Shown: piece after piece, positions 1 to 9,571 of the stretch
Layout of the letters: every line of letters begins with the position of its first letter
How positions within the stretch are numbered: position 1 is the stretch's first letter
Source of the DNA: Phycisphaerales bacterium
GTDB taxonomy: Bacteria; Planctomycetota; Phycisphaerae; Tepidisphaerales; Tepidisphaeraceae
Direction of reading: 5' to 3'
Length of the DNA: 35,427 bases
NCBI GenBank assembly: GCA_028291615.1
Contig: JAQGHM010000334.1
Location: 1-35,427, forward strand
Made by a program: the position numbers and the translations under genes
The notes under the pieces: model-generated
Database searches by the model: none
What the model was told of the DNA's origin: nothing
The model's input: the letters and a program-made list of their open reading frames with translations, nothing else

Positions 1-42
1 GGCTTAATTGATTATGGGCGGAGTGGCGCGGTGGTCGCCGGA

Positions 43-1293
43 TCACTTGATGGCGGCCACGGGGGCATCGATATCGGCTGGCGCATCGCTCTCAACCGGG
101 ATGCGGCCCAGACCCCAGCGCGACGACCGCGCTTCGGTCATCGGCAACTTGGCCGTGCCGCGGTTACGCTCGGCGCTGAACTGGATCCACTCGCTCTCGA
201 CCACGCCCGCGAACTGCTCGCGGAAGCGGACAGCGTCGAAGCGCTCAGCGTTGCGGCGGATCGCGCTGACGTCCCACTCGCCCATCATGTCAAACTCGCG
301 CACTGCATCGATGATGCTGGCGGCGGTCTGCTCGCGGAAGAAGAGGCCCGTCTGTCCTTCCACGATCGTCTCCGCCGCCCCCCCGCGGGCGAAGGCGATC
401 ACCGGCGTACCGCACGCCTGGGCTTCGACCGGCACGATCCCAAAGTCTTCCTCGGCGGCGAACACGAACGCCTCGGCGCTCTGCATCTGCCGGCAGAGCA
501 CATCGAACGGCTGATAGCCCATCATGCGGACATTGGGCTTGGCTTTGGCCTTGAGCATCTTGAAGTGCGGGCCGTCGCCGATCACCGTGAGCTGCTTGTC
601 GGGCATGCGGTTAAACGCATCGACGATCAGGTCAATTCGCTTGTACGGAACCAGTCGCGACGCGGTCAGGAAGCCGCTGCGCTTGCCTTGATTGGGGGTA
701 AAGCGATCGACATCCACAGGCGGATAAACCGGCGTCGACGAGCGGCGGTACGTCTTCTGGATCCGCCGGCCGACGAACCGCGAGTTGGTCATGAACACGT
801 CCACGCCGTTGGACGAGCGGACGTCCCAGCCGCGGATGTAGTGCAGGAGCACCTTGGCCGCGAACGACTTGAGGCCCTTCATCAGCCCGCTCTGCGTCAG
901 GTATTGCCGCTGCATGTCCCACGCGAAGCGCACGGGCGTGTGGCAGTAGCAGACGTGCAGTTGGTCCGGCCGGGTGATGACGCCCTTGGCCGCCAGGTAG
1001 GAGCTGGAGATCACCAGGTCATAGCCGGAGAGATCGAGCTGCTCGATCGCCAGCGGCATCAACGGCAGGTAGGCGCGGTGGAAGCGCTTGGCCATCGGCA
1101 TCCGCTGGATGAAGCTCGCCGTCACCTTCTTATTGCGAATAAAGTCACGGTTATCAGCGGGCAGGAAGTCGAAGAGGCTGAACAGGTCCGCGTCGGGGTA
1201 GACGTTGAGGATCTGCTCCAGCACCCGCTCGGCGCCTGCATAGCAGTAGAGGAAGTCGTGAATGACGGCAACTTTTCGATTATGTCGAGACAT
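43..1293 (-). CDS. Glycosyltransferase family 4 (GT-B fold)
   Basis: Likely a cytoplasmic or membrane-associated retaining glycosyltransferase that adds a sugar, perhaps mannose, to a lipid-linked polysaccharide intermediate. The 416-residue protein opens with a short strand and the AERVLEQIL stretch usual for GT4 enzymes. The C-terminal half has the nucleotide-sugar signature EEDFGIVPVEAQACGTPVIA, whose two Glu residues form the E-x7-E pair, followed by GGAAETI. Length is normal for the family; resemblance to WbaZ-type enzymes is an impression from overall pattern. The ATG is preceded by a GGGG stretch about 7 nt upstream. It is the last gene of the leftward polysaccharide locus, 181 bp after the TPR gene, so it may have its own promoter. 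The sugar donor cannot be read from sequence. Confidence 0.9.
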   Translation of the reverse strand: MSRHNRKVAVIHDFLYCYAGAERVLEQILNVYPDADLFSLFDFLPADNRDFIRNKKVTASFIQRMPMAKRFHRAYLPLMPLAIEQLDLSGYDLVISSSYLAAKGVITRPDQLHVCYCHTPVRFAWDMQRQYLTQSGLMKGLKSFAAKVLLHYIRGWDVRSSNGVDVFMTNSRFVGRRIQKTYRRSSTPVYPPVDVDRFTPNQGKRSGFLTASRLVPYKRIDLIVDAFNRMPDKQLTVIGDGPHFKMLKAKAKPNVRMMGYQPFDVLCRQMQSAEAFVFAAEEDFGIVPVEAQACGTPVIAFARGGAAETIVEGQTGLFFREQTAASIIDAVREFDMMGEWDVSAIRRNAERFDAVRFREQFAGVVESEWIQFSAERNRGTAKLPMTEARSSRWGLGRIPVESDAPADIDAPVAAIK

Positions 1294-1419
1294 ACGGCAA
1301 CCCCACGCCCTTCATTTCAGCCCCTAGGTCCAATTGCACGCGATAGCACCCACTGCATGGCGGACATTACATCAATGAGAGGCTCGTACTACTGGTGAAT
1401 GTCCTTAAATTCTGTTGGG

Positions 1420-1448
1420 AAATTACTACTTAGACCCAGATTTTGCAA
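1420..1448 (-). promoter_or_regulatory. Possible sigma-70-like promoter for the glycosyltransferase gene
   Basis: Reading the minus strand, TTGCAA (1448-1443) and TAATTT (1425-1420) are separated by 17 nt in an AT-rich pocket of the 181-bp gap before the glycosyltransferase. The predicted start would leave a leader of about 120 nt. Matches to consensus are only 4/6 and 3/6, so this is weak evidence. No terminator hairpin was seen in the gap. Confidence 0.25.
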
Positions 1449-1474
1449 TCTTTTAATTCTCAGCTCGCAAGTCG

Positions 1475-4400
1475 CTATTTGCCGCCCGGAAGCGATGCGT
1501 CGGACTCACTTGAGATCTTTTCCCTAACATTATTCAACTTGGCCTTTAGCTCTTTAGTAAGGCGAGTTTTACGACTTCCGTCCGCGTCAATTTCTGCTAA
1601 GACCTTATTGGCCTCCGCCTTGCGATCCCGAGATACCAACAAGGTGGCTAAATTGATTTGCCAATCAAGATGTCCAGGGTCCAGACGGATTGCCTTTCGC
1701 AAGGTCTCGACAGCCTGATCGACTTTGCCCGCCTTGTCCTGCACCGCTGCAAGGGTATCGTAGAAGTTAGGGGTCGCGGGAGATGCTAGTATCGCCTGGT
1801 TCGCCAAGGCCATGGCCTCCTCTAAATTGCGTCCCTGTCCTGCGAGGAGCATTGCCAAATTGTTCTTGATAACAATCAAGTTCGAATCTGCGGCTAATGC
1901 CCGTCGGTAGAGTGCTTCGGCGGCAGGAAGGTCATGATCCTGCTCGGCCTGGGACCCTAAGACTGCCATGGCTTGGGCGGGCAAATCTGTTCGGGCGGCC
2001 AGATCAGCCCGAATCTTGCGTGCTGTGGCCAAAAGCTGCTCATTATTGGATTCATTCCCCAGTGCAGTTGAAACGCCCGCGAGGTGAATCTGACCTGACA
2101 GAGAATTCTCCGCGGTCATTTGGGCGATTCTTCCTGTCCAATTCACTTGATCTACAAGGCTCAAATCTTCCTGAGCTCGCGCTAGCCAGGCGCTCCGTAT
2201 GGTTTCGTTACCCCTTAAGAGTGGCAAAAGCAGTGTTTCGACCCGCTCATTTTCACCTGAGCGGAGCAATGCGGCAGCGTAGAGAGTAATCAAATCTGAG
2301 TTCTTGGCGGGCTGTTCGGTTGCCTTGGCGATATAGGGAGCGAGGAGGTCTCTTGCGGCGGGCGCTTGATCGGTTTTAAGTAATGCGATGGCTGCCGTAC
2401 GGTCGGCTTCGACGGGGCTATTGGGCGACCTTTCGCGCCATACTTTGGCGAATGACAAAGTCTCGTTCCAGCGTTTTGCGTTCATAAGCGCGGTCGCCGC
2501 CATGCGAGCGGCATCAGCGGACGACGGGAAACTTTGGGTGGCTCGCATTGCCATCGTCGCGGCTTCGTCATTTCGGTTGCCCTCGCTCAATAACCGCGCG
2601 ATGGCGAAGAGCTGCAGGGTCAGGTTGAGCGGATACTGGTTTGCGACCTGTAAGAGGCGGCCGAGCTGCAGCTCTCGGGAGTTCTCGACCGAGACCGGAG
2701 TCGCCATGATCTGAATCGCTTCTTTGCTTCCGCCAACTTCCGGACTGCGCGTGAGACTTGCCGACAACGCCGCCAAATTTGGATTCGCAATTCCCGCCAT
2801 GATCTGAGATCTGGCGTCCGAGACGGCGATCAGATATGGGTTGTTCGGTACGGCTTTAAGACCCTGCTCGACGGATGCCCACGCCTCTGCGGTCTTGCCA
2901 GCCGCCAATGAGAAAATAAACAGTGACTTCCAGGTCGACCCATTTTGAGGAGCTTTGACGGTCGCCAGCGTGCTTAGCTGCAAAGCCTCGTCAAGTTTAC
3001 CCGTCCGACCCGCATATTCGGCAAGAAGTAGCTCTTCTATTCCAGGTTCGACTTTAATAACCTTAAGAAGCGATGCAGCCCGCTTAACGTCTTCGGGGCG
3101 TCCCATGGCTCCATATACTTCAATGGCCAATGTGATCGACGGCAGATCTGGCTTCTGCAGCAATTTGGCGCAGAGCTGCTCCGCCCGCACAAGGTCGTTT
3201 CGTTGGCGATACAACATCGCCAACATTAAGTCGCTTCCTCCCTCCGCATCCGCCGATTCTTCCAGAAGCTTAATCGCCTGATCCGGATTGCCTTGCCGAG
3301 CCAGTAATTGTGCAGCCCATCGACGGGACGAATCGTCCTTTAAGGGGTTCCGCGTAACTCGATCGAGGTATTCTCGCGCTCCGGCAAAATCTCCACGAGC
3401 CTGGAGCAATTGAGCGAGATAGAGCGCGGCGCTGCTCATTGCCGGATTGAGCCGCAGAACCGTCATCACTTGCTCAGCGGCGGCGCTGGCGTTTCCTTGG
3501 CGGTCGAGCGCCTTAGCCTGCAGGAACCGGCCCTCGATCGCATCAGGCGCGACCCGCAGAGCCTCAATCAGCAAAACTGATGCAGCCTCTGCCGCCGACA
3601 GCGTGTTGGCGGGATCGTCGAGAAGCCAGCGTGCTTTGGCAATCCGCCATTGCACTCCTTCATCCGCGCTCAACCGCCGAACACGGTCAATGGTGCGCGC
3701 CATGAAATCGCGATCACTTCGAGGCGTACGCGCGGCCAGGACGGATTCCTGCAGTAGCAGATCATCAGGGTACGCATCGCCGAGCCTTACCCACTCTGCA
3801 GTCGCCTTGGGATCACGCGCAAAATCCAACAAACGCGCGCCGGCGATCTGCCACTGAAGGTCTGCATCCTTCCCCGCACCTTTGCGGGCTTCCATGAACT
3901 CAGTAATCGCCTCGTCAGCCTTCCCGCCCAGCAGAACGCTCACAGATTTGGACAGCGCCAGCGAAGCAGAGGGTCCGCTTTGCCGTTCCAGCGCTGCATA
4001 GCATGCAGCTTCAACACTGAGTTTTTTGACACGACTCACGGATGCGAGCCGCCGCAACACGCCCTCGTCCAGCGGCGTTTTCGCGGCGAGCCCCTTCTCG
4101 ACTGCAGCGGTGGCTTCGGCAATCCTATTCGCCCGCGCAAGCCACGCGACACGTTCGGGTAACACATACGGCGCGGCACCAGGCGAGGCTTCAATCCCGT
4201 CGAGCAGTTGCCCCAAAGGAGCATCATCCGACCGCCGCCCCGATTCGATGGCGGCGTTCAACGCAATCGTGAGGATCACGGCCCCAAGATTCTTTGATCG
4301 GTTAAATGCGACCGATGCGGCATCCAGCGCTTGCTCTTGGCGATCGAGCGAAAGATAGGATTCGGCTAAGGCGATTAAGGGCGCGGCCCACGTGTTATTC

Positions 4401-5650
4401 TGCTGCGCCGCAATTCGGTAAGCTGATGTTGCAAGCTCCGGCTCTCCCATCGCTGCGTACGCCTGACCCAGAAAGTAACGAATATAAGGGTCGCCGGGCG
4501 CTTCGTTCAACGCCGCCTGGCAGGCGTTCACTGCCTTGCGCGGGTGTATCGACCCCGGCGACAAAGATTGACTGAGCATCTCGCCCCAAGCCTGGGCAAC
4601 GACATCCTGTTGGGCCGCCAACAACTCGGCGACAACTTTGCCGGCTTCATCTTTCTTTCCCGTTCGCGCCAACGATGTCCCAATCATTCCCTTCAGCTCA
4701 AGATCAGCCGACAGTTCAGAGTTTTTAGCAACCGGATACGCCAGCACTTCACTCCAACTGTTGCGCTCCCAAAGCCGTCGTACTAAAGTCTTCTGCGACT
4801 CTGAATCACCCGTCTCCTTAACCAGCGTCTTGAGCAACTCCAGTGATTTCTCCTGCTCACCGAGTCGATCCAACGATGCGATAATGCGGCGCTGCACTTT
4901 CAAGTCGGTCTTGGGGTGCGCAGACGCCTTGAGAATCCAGGCTCTTGCATCACCTTCAGCCCCCCCCACCGCTGCTGCAATTCCCCGCACTAATTCGAAA
5001 CTTGCATCATCGTGCAGCTTGTCCCGCAATCCATCCGCATAGGCAGCGATTTCGGCATTCGAACTGCCATTGCCATGCATCATGTCAAAGCAGAGCAGGT
5101 GAGCATCGATCTCCTGCGGCGACAGTTTTGCCCAGTTCTTCGCAGCGGCCAAGGCTTCGGGAATTCGACGCACGCGCGCCAAGGCATTGGCGCGGATTCC
5201 AACCACTTCAGCGTCGTTCAGATTCGATTCGAGAAGCTTGTCCGCCGTAACGACGGCTTCCGACGCGTAACCGTAGTCCCCGTACAACTTGAGCAGCGCC
5301 TTTCGCTGATCATACAGATCGGGACGAAGCGTGAGCAAATGGCGCAGAGCCGTCATGGTATCGCGCAGGTGCTGTCGCTCTGGTGATTTGACCATTGGAC
5401 GCACCCGAACGTACTCGACCAGCACGTCCACGTCCTCGGGATAGCGTCGAAGATATCGCCCCAACAAATCGACCGCCTTGTCATTCTCAGATTGCTTCGC
5501 AGCCTGCATCCCCTCCGCGCGCCATCCCATGAACTGAGCGTGAATGCGCTGCTTGCGCACGACATACAGTCCCGTACTGCCCGCGACGAGCAATATGCAC
5601 AGACACACTACGATGAGAAGCCGCTTCCTGGTCGTTTTCTTAAGGCTCAT
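1475..5650 (-). CDS. Giant membrane-anchored TPR protein of the exopolysaccharide/exosortase locus (PrsT-like)
   Basis: A 1391-residue protein with a basic N-terminus, one membrane segment (about residues 10-31) and then almost only alpha-helical tetratricopeptide-type repeats, with many A-x-x-Y/L-x-x-A-L patterns and the clear late copy AEALYRRALAADSN. It probably faces the periplasm as a scaffold. PEP-CTERM/exosortase loci often carry a TPR protein called PrsT of about 900 residues; this one is much longer, so orthology is not claimed. I chose the ATG at 5650 over the upstream one at 5713 because it overlaps the stop of the sugar transferase as ATGA, which suggests translational coupling, and because the extra 21 residues lie inside that gene. 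Role inferred: scaffold for polysaccharide synthesis or export. Confidence 0.85.
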   Translation of the reverse strand: MSLKKTTRKRLLIVVCLCILLVAGSTGLYVVRKQRIHAQFMGWRAEGMQAAKQSENDKAVDLLGRYLRRYPEDVDVLVEYVRVRPMVKSPERQHLRDTMTALRHLLTLRPDLYDQRKALLKLYGDYGYASEAVVTADKLLESNLNDAEVVGIRANALARVRRIPEALAAAKNWAKLSPQEIDAHLLCFDMMHGNGSSNAEIAAYADGLRDKLHDDASFELVRGIAAAVGGAEGDARAWILKASAHPKTDLKVQRRIIASLDRLGEQEKSLELLKTLVKETGDSESQKTLVRRLWERNSWSEVLAYPVAKNSELSADLELKGMIGTSLARTGKKDEAGKVVAELLAAQQDVVAQAWGEMLSQSLSPGSIHPRKAVNACQAALNEAPGDPYIRYFLGQAYAAMGEPELATSAYRIAAQQNNTWAAPLIALAESYLSLDRQEQALDAASVAFNRSKNLGAVILTIALNAAIESGRRSDDAPLGQLLDGIEASPGAAPYVLPERVAWLARANRIAEATAAVEKGLAAKTPLDEGVLRRLASVSRVKKLSVEAACYAALERQSGPSASLALSKSVSVLLGGKADEAITEFMEARKGAGKDADLQWQIAGARLLDFARDPKATAEWVRLGDAYPDDLLLQESVLAARTPRSDRDFMARTIDRVRRLSADEGVQWRIAKARWLLDDPANTLSAAEAASVLLIEALRVAPDAIEGRFLQAKALDRQGNASAAAEQVMTVLRLNPAMSSAALYLAQLLQARGDFAGAREYLDRVTRNPLKDDSSRRWAAQLLARQGNPDQAIKLLEESADAEGGSDLMLAMLYRQRNDLVRAEQLCAKLLQKPDLPSITLAIEVYGAMGRPEDVKRAASLLKVIKVEPGIEELLLAEYAGRTGKLDEALQLSTLATVKAPQNGSTWKSLFIFSLAAGKTAEAWASVEQGLKAVPNNPYLIAVSDARSQIMAGIANPNLAALSASLTRSPEVGGSKEAIQIMATPVSVENSRELQLGRLLQVANQYPLNLTLQLFAIARLLSEGNRNDEAATMAMRATQSFPSSADAARMAATALMNAKRWNETLSFAKVWRERSPNSPVEADRTAAIALLKTDQAPAARDLLAPYIAKATEQPAKNSDLITLYAAALLRSGENERVETLLLPLLRGNETIRSAWLARAQEDLSLVDQVNWTGRIAQMTAENSLSGQIHLAGVSTALGNESNNEQLLATARKIRADLAARTDLPAQAMAVLGSQAEQDHDLPAAEALYRRALAADSNLIVIKNNLAMLLAGQGRNLEEAMALANQAILASPATPNFYDTLAAVQDKAGKVDQAVETLRKAIRLDPGHLDWQINLATLLVSRDRKAEANKVLAEIDADGSRKTRLTKELKAKLNNVREKISSESDASLPGGK

Positions 5651-7095
5651 TGGCCACCGCGCTTCAAAAGGTTGAGAATTGTGCAAGCGATGATCCAGAG
5701 ATCCAACCGCCAACCTGCACGGTCAACGTACTCGGTATCAAACTGAACCCATTCCTGAAAATCACATCCCGGGCGACGGGTACGTTTCACTTGCCAGAGG
5801 CCGGTGATCCCCGGCCGAACGCTCAGCCTTGCCTCGCGCCATTCCGGACAAAACTGGTTCTCGCGATGTGGACTGGGGCGGGGCCCCACCACCGACATGT
5901 CGCCCTTTAAGACGTTCCAAAACTGCGGAAGTTCGTCCAGGTTAAACTTTCGGAGCAGGGCGCCGATGCACGTGAGTCGCGGGTCGTTCTGCATGTAAAA
6001 CTGCGGACCATCCGCCTGATTGACGCTCTTGAGTTCTCCTTGCATTTGCTCCGCATCCTTACGCATCGATCGCAGTTTCCAGCAGCGGAACTCCCGCCCA
6101 TCCCGTCCCTCACGCCGCTGACCAAAGAAAAATGGTCCCCCGTCCTCAATCCAGATCATCAACATCAACAAGGGATAAAAGGGCAATGTCAGGCAGAGTC
6201 CAACAAAGGCGAACGTCAGATCAAACGCCCTCTTTCCCAGGACGTAAATCGGCTGTTTCTCCGAGAACCGGCTTCTGCTCGCTCCGAGAGTGGGCTTGCC
6301 CGGCCCGGAGTTCAGCGAGTCGGATGAATACCCCTCGTCACTGTTTCGGTCCCAAAAAACCGCTGGACCGACTATCGTAACCTGGGCATCCAAACGGTGA
6401 TTTCGTCCCACCCACGCGCTGCCAAGCACGGCTGCCGCGTCATCCACGGCAGCGTTGCGCGACATCCAAATCCCATCGCCGCGCGACATGAGTCCAGCGA
6501 CAGCCAAATCCGGTCGAGTCCAAATCGAGATGGCTGCTCCCACAAAATCCACCACCTGCGCATCGTCCAGTCCATTGAACGCTCGACCGGTCATCGTAGT
6601 AACGGCCCACCGCTGCCGTGCGACTTGACCCCGAAGCCAGCGCCACCCTGCAGATGCACACGATGCCGTTCGCCATTGACGCGCCAATTCATGATCGGAG
6701 GTCACCGCACACTTTCCGCGATATCGCCAAGCCCCACGATAATCGCGCTCGAAACGTTGAAAGTCACCCGAGGGGCCCGTTACCACGCGCTCGACAAAGC
6801 GTGAACTGCGCTCTCCGGACAGTCGAATGAACAAAAGCGAAAAGCCATTGCGCGCCAATTGCTGTCTCAACGCTGCCTCGTTCGGTGCAATCAGTGCGTG
6901 TTCGCTGAGGAGGAGATAAACGGTGCCATCGTGCAATTCCTCGAGCGAAGTTTCGATTCGTCCGCGACGCACAACGCGCACGCCCACTGAGGCCCAAAGG
7001 CGATCGTGCAATTCCTCTGCCGATACGTCCCACAACGTTAGCCGAGGCCTTGATAGCAGCGGGGACTGAACCTCTGATGCTGACTCAACCTGCAT
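5647..7095 (-). CDS. Polyprenyl-phosphate sugar-1-phosphate transferase with atypical N-terminal domain
   Basis: Priming enzyme that would move a sugar-1-phosphate from a nucleotide sugar to undecaprenyl phosphate, starting polysaccharide assembly at the inner membrane. The C-terminal 200 residues are a canonical bacterial sugar transferase domain: KRAFDLTFAFVGL and one hydrophobic hairpin (about 290-320), FFFGQRREGRDGREF, CWKLRSM, FNLDELPQFWNVLKGDMS, VVGPRPSP and VRPGITGLWQV. Family members of the WcaJ type usually have four N-terminal membrane spans; here the first 280 residues are soluble and end in a hexapeptide-like stretch (about 208-250, with VGRNHRLDAQVTIVGPAV). The ATG at 7095 is preferred over TTG 7101: AGGGGAA lies 6 nt upstream. 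The start lies just past the stop of the kinase-like gene; the 3' end overlaps the TPR gene start. Confidence 0.9.
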   Translation of the reverse strand: MQVESASEVQSPLLSRPRLTLWDVSAEELHDRLWASVGVRVVRRGRIETSLEELHDGTVYLLLSEHALIAPNEAALRQQLARNGFSLLFIRLSGERSSRFVERVVTGPSGDFQRFERDYRGAWRYRGKCAVTSDHELARQWRTASCASAGWRWLRGQVARQRWAVTTMTGRAFNGLDDAQVVDFVGAAISIWTRPDLAVAGLMSRGDGIWMSRNAAVDDAAAVLGSAWVGRNHRLDAQVTIVGPAVFWDRNSDEGYSSDSLNSGPGKPTLGASRSRFSEKQPIYVLGKRAFDLTFAFVGLCLTLPFYPLLMLMIWIEDGGPFFFGQRREGRDGREFRCWKLRSMRKDAEQMQGELKSVNQADGPQFYMQNDPRLTCIGALLRKFNLDELPQFWNVLKGDMSVVGPRPSPHRENQFCPEWREARLSVRPGITGLWQVKRTRRPGCDFQEWVQFDTEYVDRAGWRLDLWIIACTILNLLKRGGQ

Positions 7096-7097
7096 CT

Positions 7098-9518
7098 TCA
7101 ATTCCCCTGCTCATCCGAAGGCGCACAACCCGCGACCGCCTGCGCGACCGGCCCCAAACGATTCGATCGCGCCGATTGTTCCGCGTCCATCTTCAAGCCC
7201 ATACCGCTCGACGAGCGAAATGCTGCCTCGCTCCGATGCAAGGTGCTGGCATTCCGGGTGACCTCATCGAGTGAAGCCCGGTTGAACACCACACCGACCG
7301 GCACCGCGCCGATGGTGCGAAGGTGCTCGACACACCGCGCCACGCCTGGCCTGTGCTCACCCTTGGAAACCACCAGCACGACCCCGTCCGCCTGCGGAAC
7401 GACGACCGAAGCTTCCAAGCTCCCTGGCACCGGGCCGGTATCAATGAGCACAGTGTCGAAACTTCCCCGCGCCGTCTTCAGAAGCCGTCGCAGCGCGGCC
7501 GGAGAAATGCTTGCACAATGTCGCGCCGATGCGGTGCCCAGCGGCAAGACAAACAGACCCGGAAACCCGGTTTCAGCCACGCAATCGGCCAGCGGCTCGC
7601 CGGCCAGGGCTTCCAACACGCCCATATGCTTCCCGTCCTGCGACTCGACGACACGCATCAGATCCTGTTCGCCGACAAAGCCGAAGTCGACGCAAGCCTG
7701 GCCGAACTGCGCACCCGTTTGCTGCGACCGCGTCATCGCCTGCTGAAATTGTTGTTCAGAGATCAACCCTTCGCGACGAAGTAAATCGCCGATCTTTCGA
7801 CGGCTCATGCGACTGATGCGAGCGCTTAAGCCGCCTCCGACGACATCGCAATCGATCAATAGGGTGCGACTCCCCGATGTCGCGAACGATACGCCCAGCG
7901 CCAGCGTCAAACTGGTCTTGCCGGTGCCGGCCACTGAACTCGTCACAGCCAGCGCCATCCCATCAGCGCCTCGGTGCCGCATCTGCAAAAGCGCCCGCGT
8001 CTGGTGGACACAATAGGCCGCCATCGCCGCGTGCTCCGCATCCGATAAATCGGCGGGCAAACTGGGCAGCACACCAAGAATCGGGCCGACGAAATTCCCC
8101 ACGCGTGTGTCGTTCGCCCCATGAAATCGCTGGTCGAGCACGCCGGGAATGATCGATATGCCAAACGCCAGGAGCATGCCCAACATGGCCCCCATCGATG
8201 CAAAGCGTATTCGCGTGTCCGTTTGAGCGATTGCCGACGCCCCGCCATCGTAGAGGGTCTTGATCTTCTTGCCCGCGAGTTGCTGCATGTTCAAATAATC
8301 GATGCGCTTTTTGAATGCGTCGATTTGTGGGCGCAATATCTCGCGCTTCTCTTGAAAGCCCTTTAAGGCGAGGTTCAGCGTGCCCATATTTTTTGCCTTC
8401 GCCAGAGCAACCTCGTGAAGCGCTTTCAACGAATCGACCTTCTGTTGCAACTCCGTTGGATCGTTCGTGATGCCCGCGGCGCTGGGTCTGACGCGTTTCA
8501 GCATCTCGCGGACGCGCTTCGCCCTCGCCGCAACGTCCAGATCCGCACTCTCCAATGCCTTCTTGGTCTCCAAAACCTTCGGATGCGTCTCACCGTATCC
8601 GTGCACACCCGTTAGCTTTTTCAGCTCTCGTTCCAAGCCGGAGCGCTCGTTCAAAAGCTGCATCAGTTGTTGGTCCTTCTGGGACAATTCCTCGATTTCG
8701 AGCTTGTCCAGTATCGAGGCCCAATCCTGTGCATCATCACCAGAAATTCCGCCGCCCTTCGAAGCAACCGCTTGTCGCGTTTTGACCTCTTCGAGCAAGT
8801 CACCCATACGGTCAGCGGCGCCACGAAGCGCAAGGTAAAGCGGGGCCAAGTCGTCCGTGCCCTGCGCGCTGGTGATCTTGTTGATCTCATCCAGCGCTGC
8901 CTGATCGTCATTGCTCAGCGACGTCTTGTGCTGCTGCAGGATATCCATCCGATTCTGGCTCGCCCGCGCATCCTCTTCAACATAGAGAAAGTTGTACGCC
9001 TTGATGACCAGCCGAAGTGCGGCACTGACAGCCCGTGGATCCCGATCCTCGAACGTCACATAGATCATGCGATCCTTCGGAATCACGCTCAGCGCTTGCG
9101 AGAAGTCTTCCGAGGTCTCCTTCGCGGGACGTTGCAGTGCGATCCACTCCGCATCGGACATCGCCATATCGATAACACGCGGGTTCTTTATCAGCCCCGC
9201 TTGCATCGAGACGAAAGCCTCGCCTTCCTGACCATCGTCCGGCGCAGTTTCCCCGGTAATCGAAAGCGGCCTGAGGATTTGGATCAGTGCGGTGCTTCGG
9301 AACGTCTTATATCCCATCCGGAAACCGCCGTAGCCCATCGCCGAACCGAGAACCAGCGACAGCAAGACCAACAGCCAGTACCGCCTGCGCAGCAGCATAT
9401 GCAGCCTGAGCAGCAATTGCCCTGCACCTGGCTCCTGCTCCGCCGCGCCTGTGGCGTAACCGCCGACCATCGCCTCTGGGCGCTCAACTTCGTTGCCCAT
9501 CTCTTGCCTGTCCATCAC
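7098..9518 (-). CDS. Wzz-type chain-length protein fused to BY-kinase-like ATPase with MshEN-like insert
   Basis: Inner-membrane regulator of polysaccharide polymerisation. Residues 46-66 and 441-461 are the two membrane spans framing a long coiled-coil periplasmic region. The cytoplasmic part has Walker A SSVAGTGKTS (Lys534), the A' motif LLIDCDV (553-559) and Walker B TVLIDTG (689-695). Between A' and B, residues about 572-626 form an extra module (RKIGDLLRREGLISEQQF ... GFVGEQDLMRVVE) that resembles the N-terminal MshEN/GspE-N domain of type II secretion ATPases. No tyrosine occurs after Tyr502, so the usual C-terminal tyrosine cluster is missing and autophosphorylation is doubtful. The start is ambiguous: GTG 9518 lies 9 nt after AGGAG, ATG 9515 lies 12 nt after it. 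It sits 53 nt downstream of the EpsI gene. Confidence 0.9.
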   Translation of the reverse strand: MMDRQEMGNEVERPEAMVGGYATGAAEQEPGAGQLLLRLHMLLRRRYWLLVLLSLVLGSAMGYGGFRMGYKTFRSTALIQILRPLSITGETAPDDGQEGEAFVSMQAGLIKNPRVIDMAMSDAEWIALQRPAKETSEDFSQALSVIPKDRMIYVTFEDRDPRAVSAALRLVIKAYNFLYVEEDARASQNRMDILQQHKTSLSNDDQAALDEINKITSAQGTDDLAPLYLALRGAADRMGDLLEEVKTRQAVASKGGGISGDDAQDWASILDKLEIEELSQKDQQLMQLLNERSGLERELKKLTGVHGYGETHPKVLETKKALESADLDVAARAKRVREMLKRVRPSAAGITNDPTELQQKVDSLKALHEVALAKAKNMGTLNLALKGFQEKREILRPQIDAFKKRIDYLNMQQLAGKKIKTLYDGGASAIAQTDTRIRFASMGAMLGMLLAFGISIIPGVLDQRFHGANDTRVGNFVGPILGVLPSLPADLSDAEHAAMAAYCVHQTRALLQMRHRGADGMALAVTSSVAGTGKTSLTLALGVSFATSGSRTLLIDCDVVGGGLSARISRMSRRKIGDLLRREGLISEQQFQQAMTRSQQTGAQFGQACVDFGFVGEQDLMRVVESQDGKHMGVLEALAGEPLADCVAETGFPGLFVLPLGTASARHCASISPAALRRLLKTARGSFDTVLIDTGPVPGSLEASVVVPQADGVVLVVSKGEHRPGVARCVEHLRTIGAVPVGVVFNRASLDEVTRNASTLHRSEAAFRSSSGMGLKMDAEQSARSNRLGPVAQAVAGCAPSDEQGN

Positions 9519-9571
9519 AACTCACAACTCCTGTCTGGAACAAGAATCTCACTCGCGCGAGGCTTCGCTTC

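Noticed and set aside
31-1398. 455-codon plus-strand open frame opposite the glycosyltransferase
   Set aside because: It is the antisense frame of a gene with a clear family signature and codon bias; the frame has no domain.
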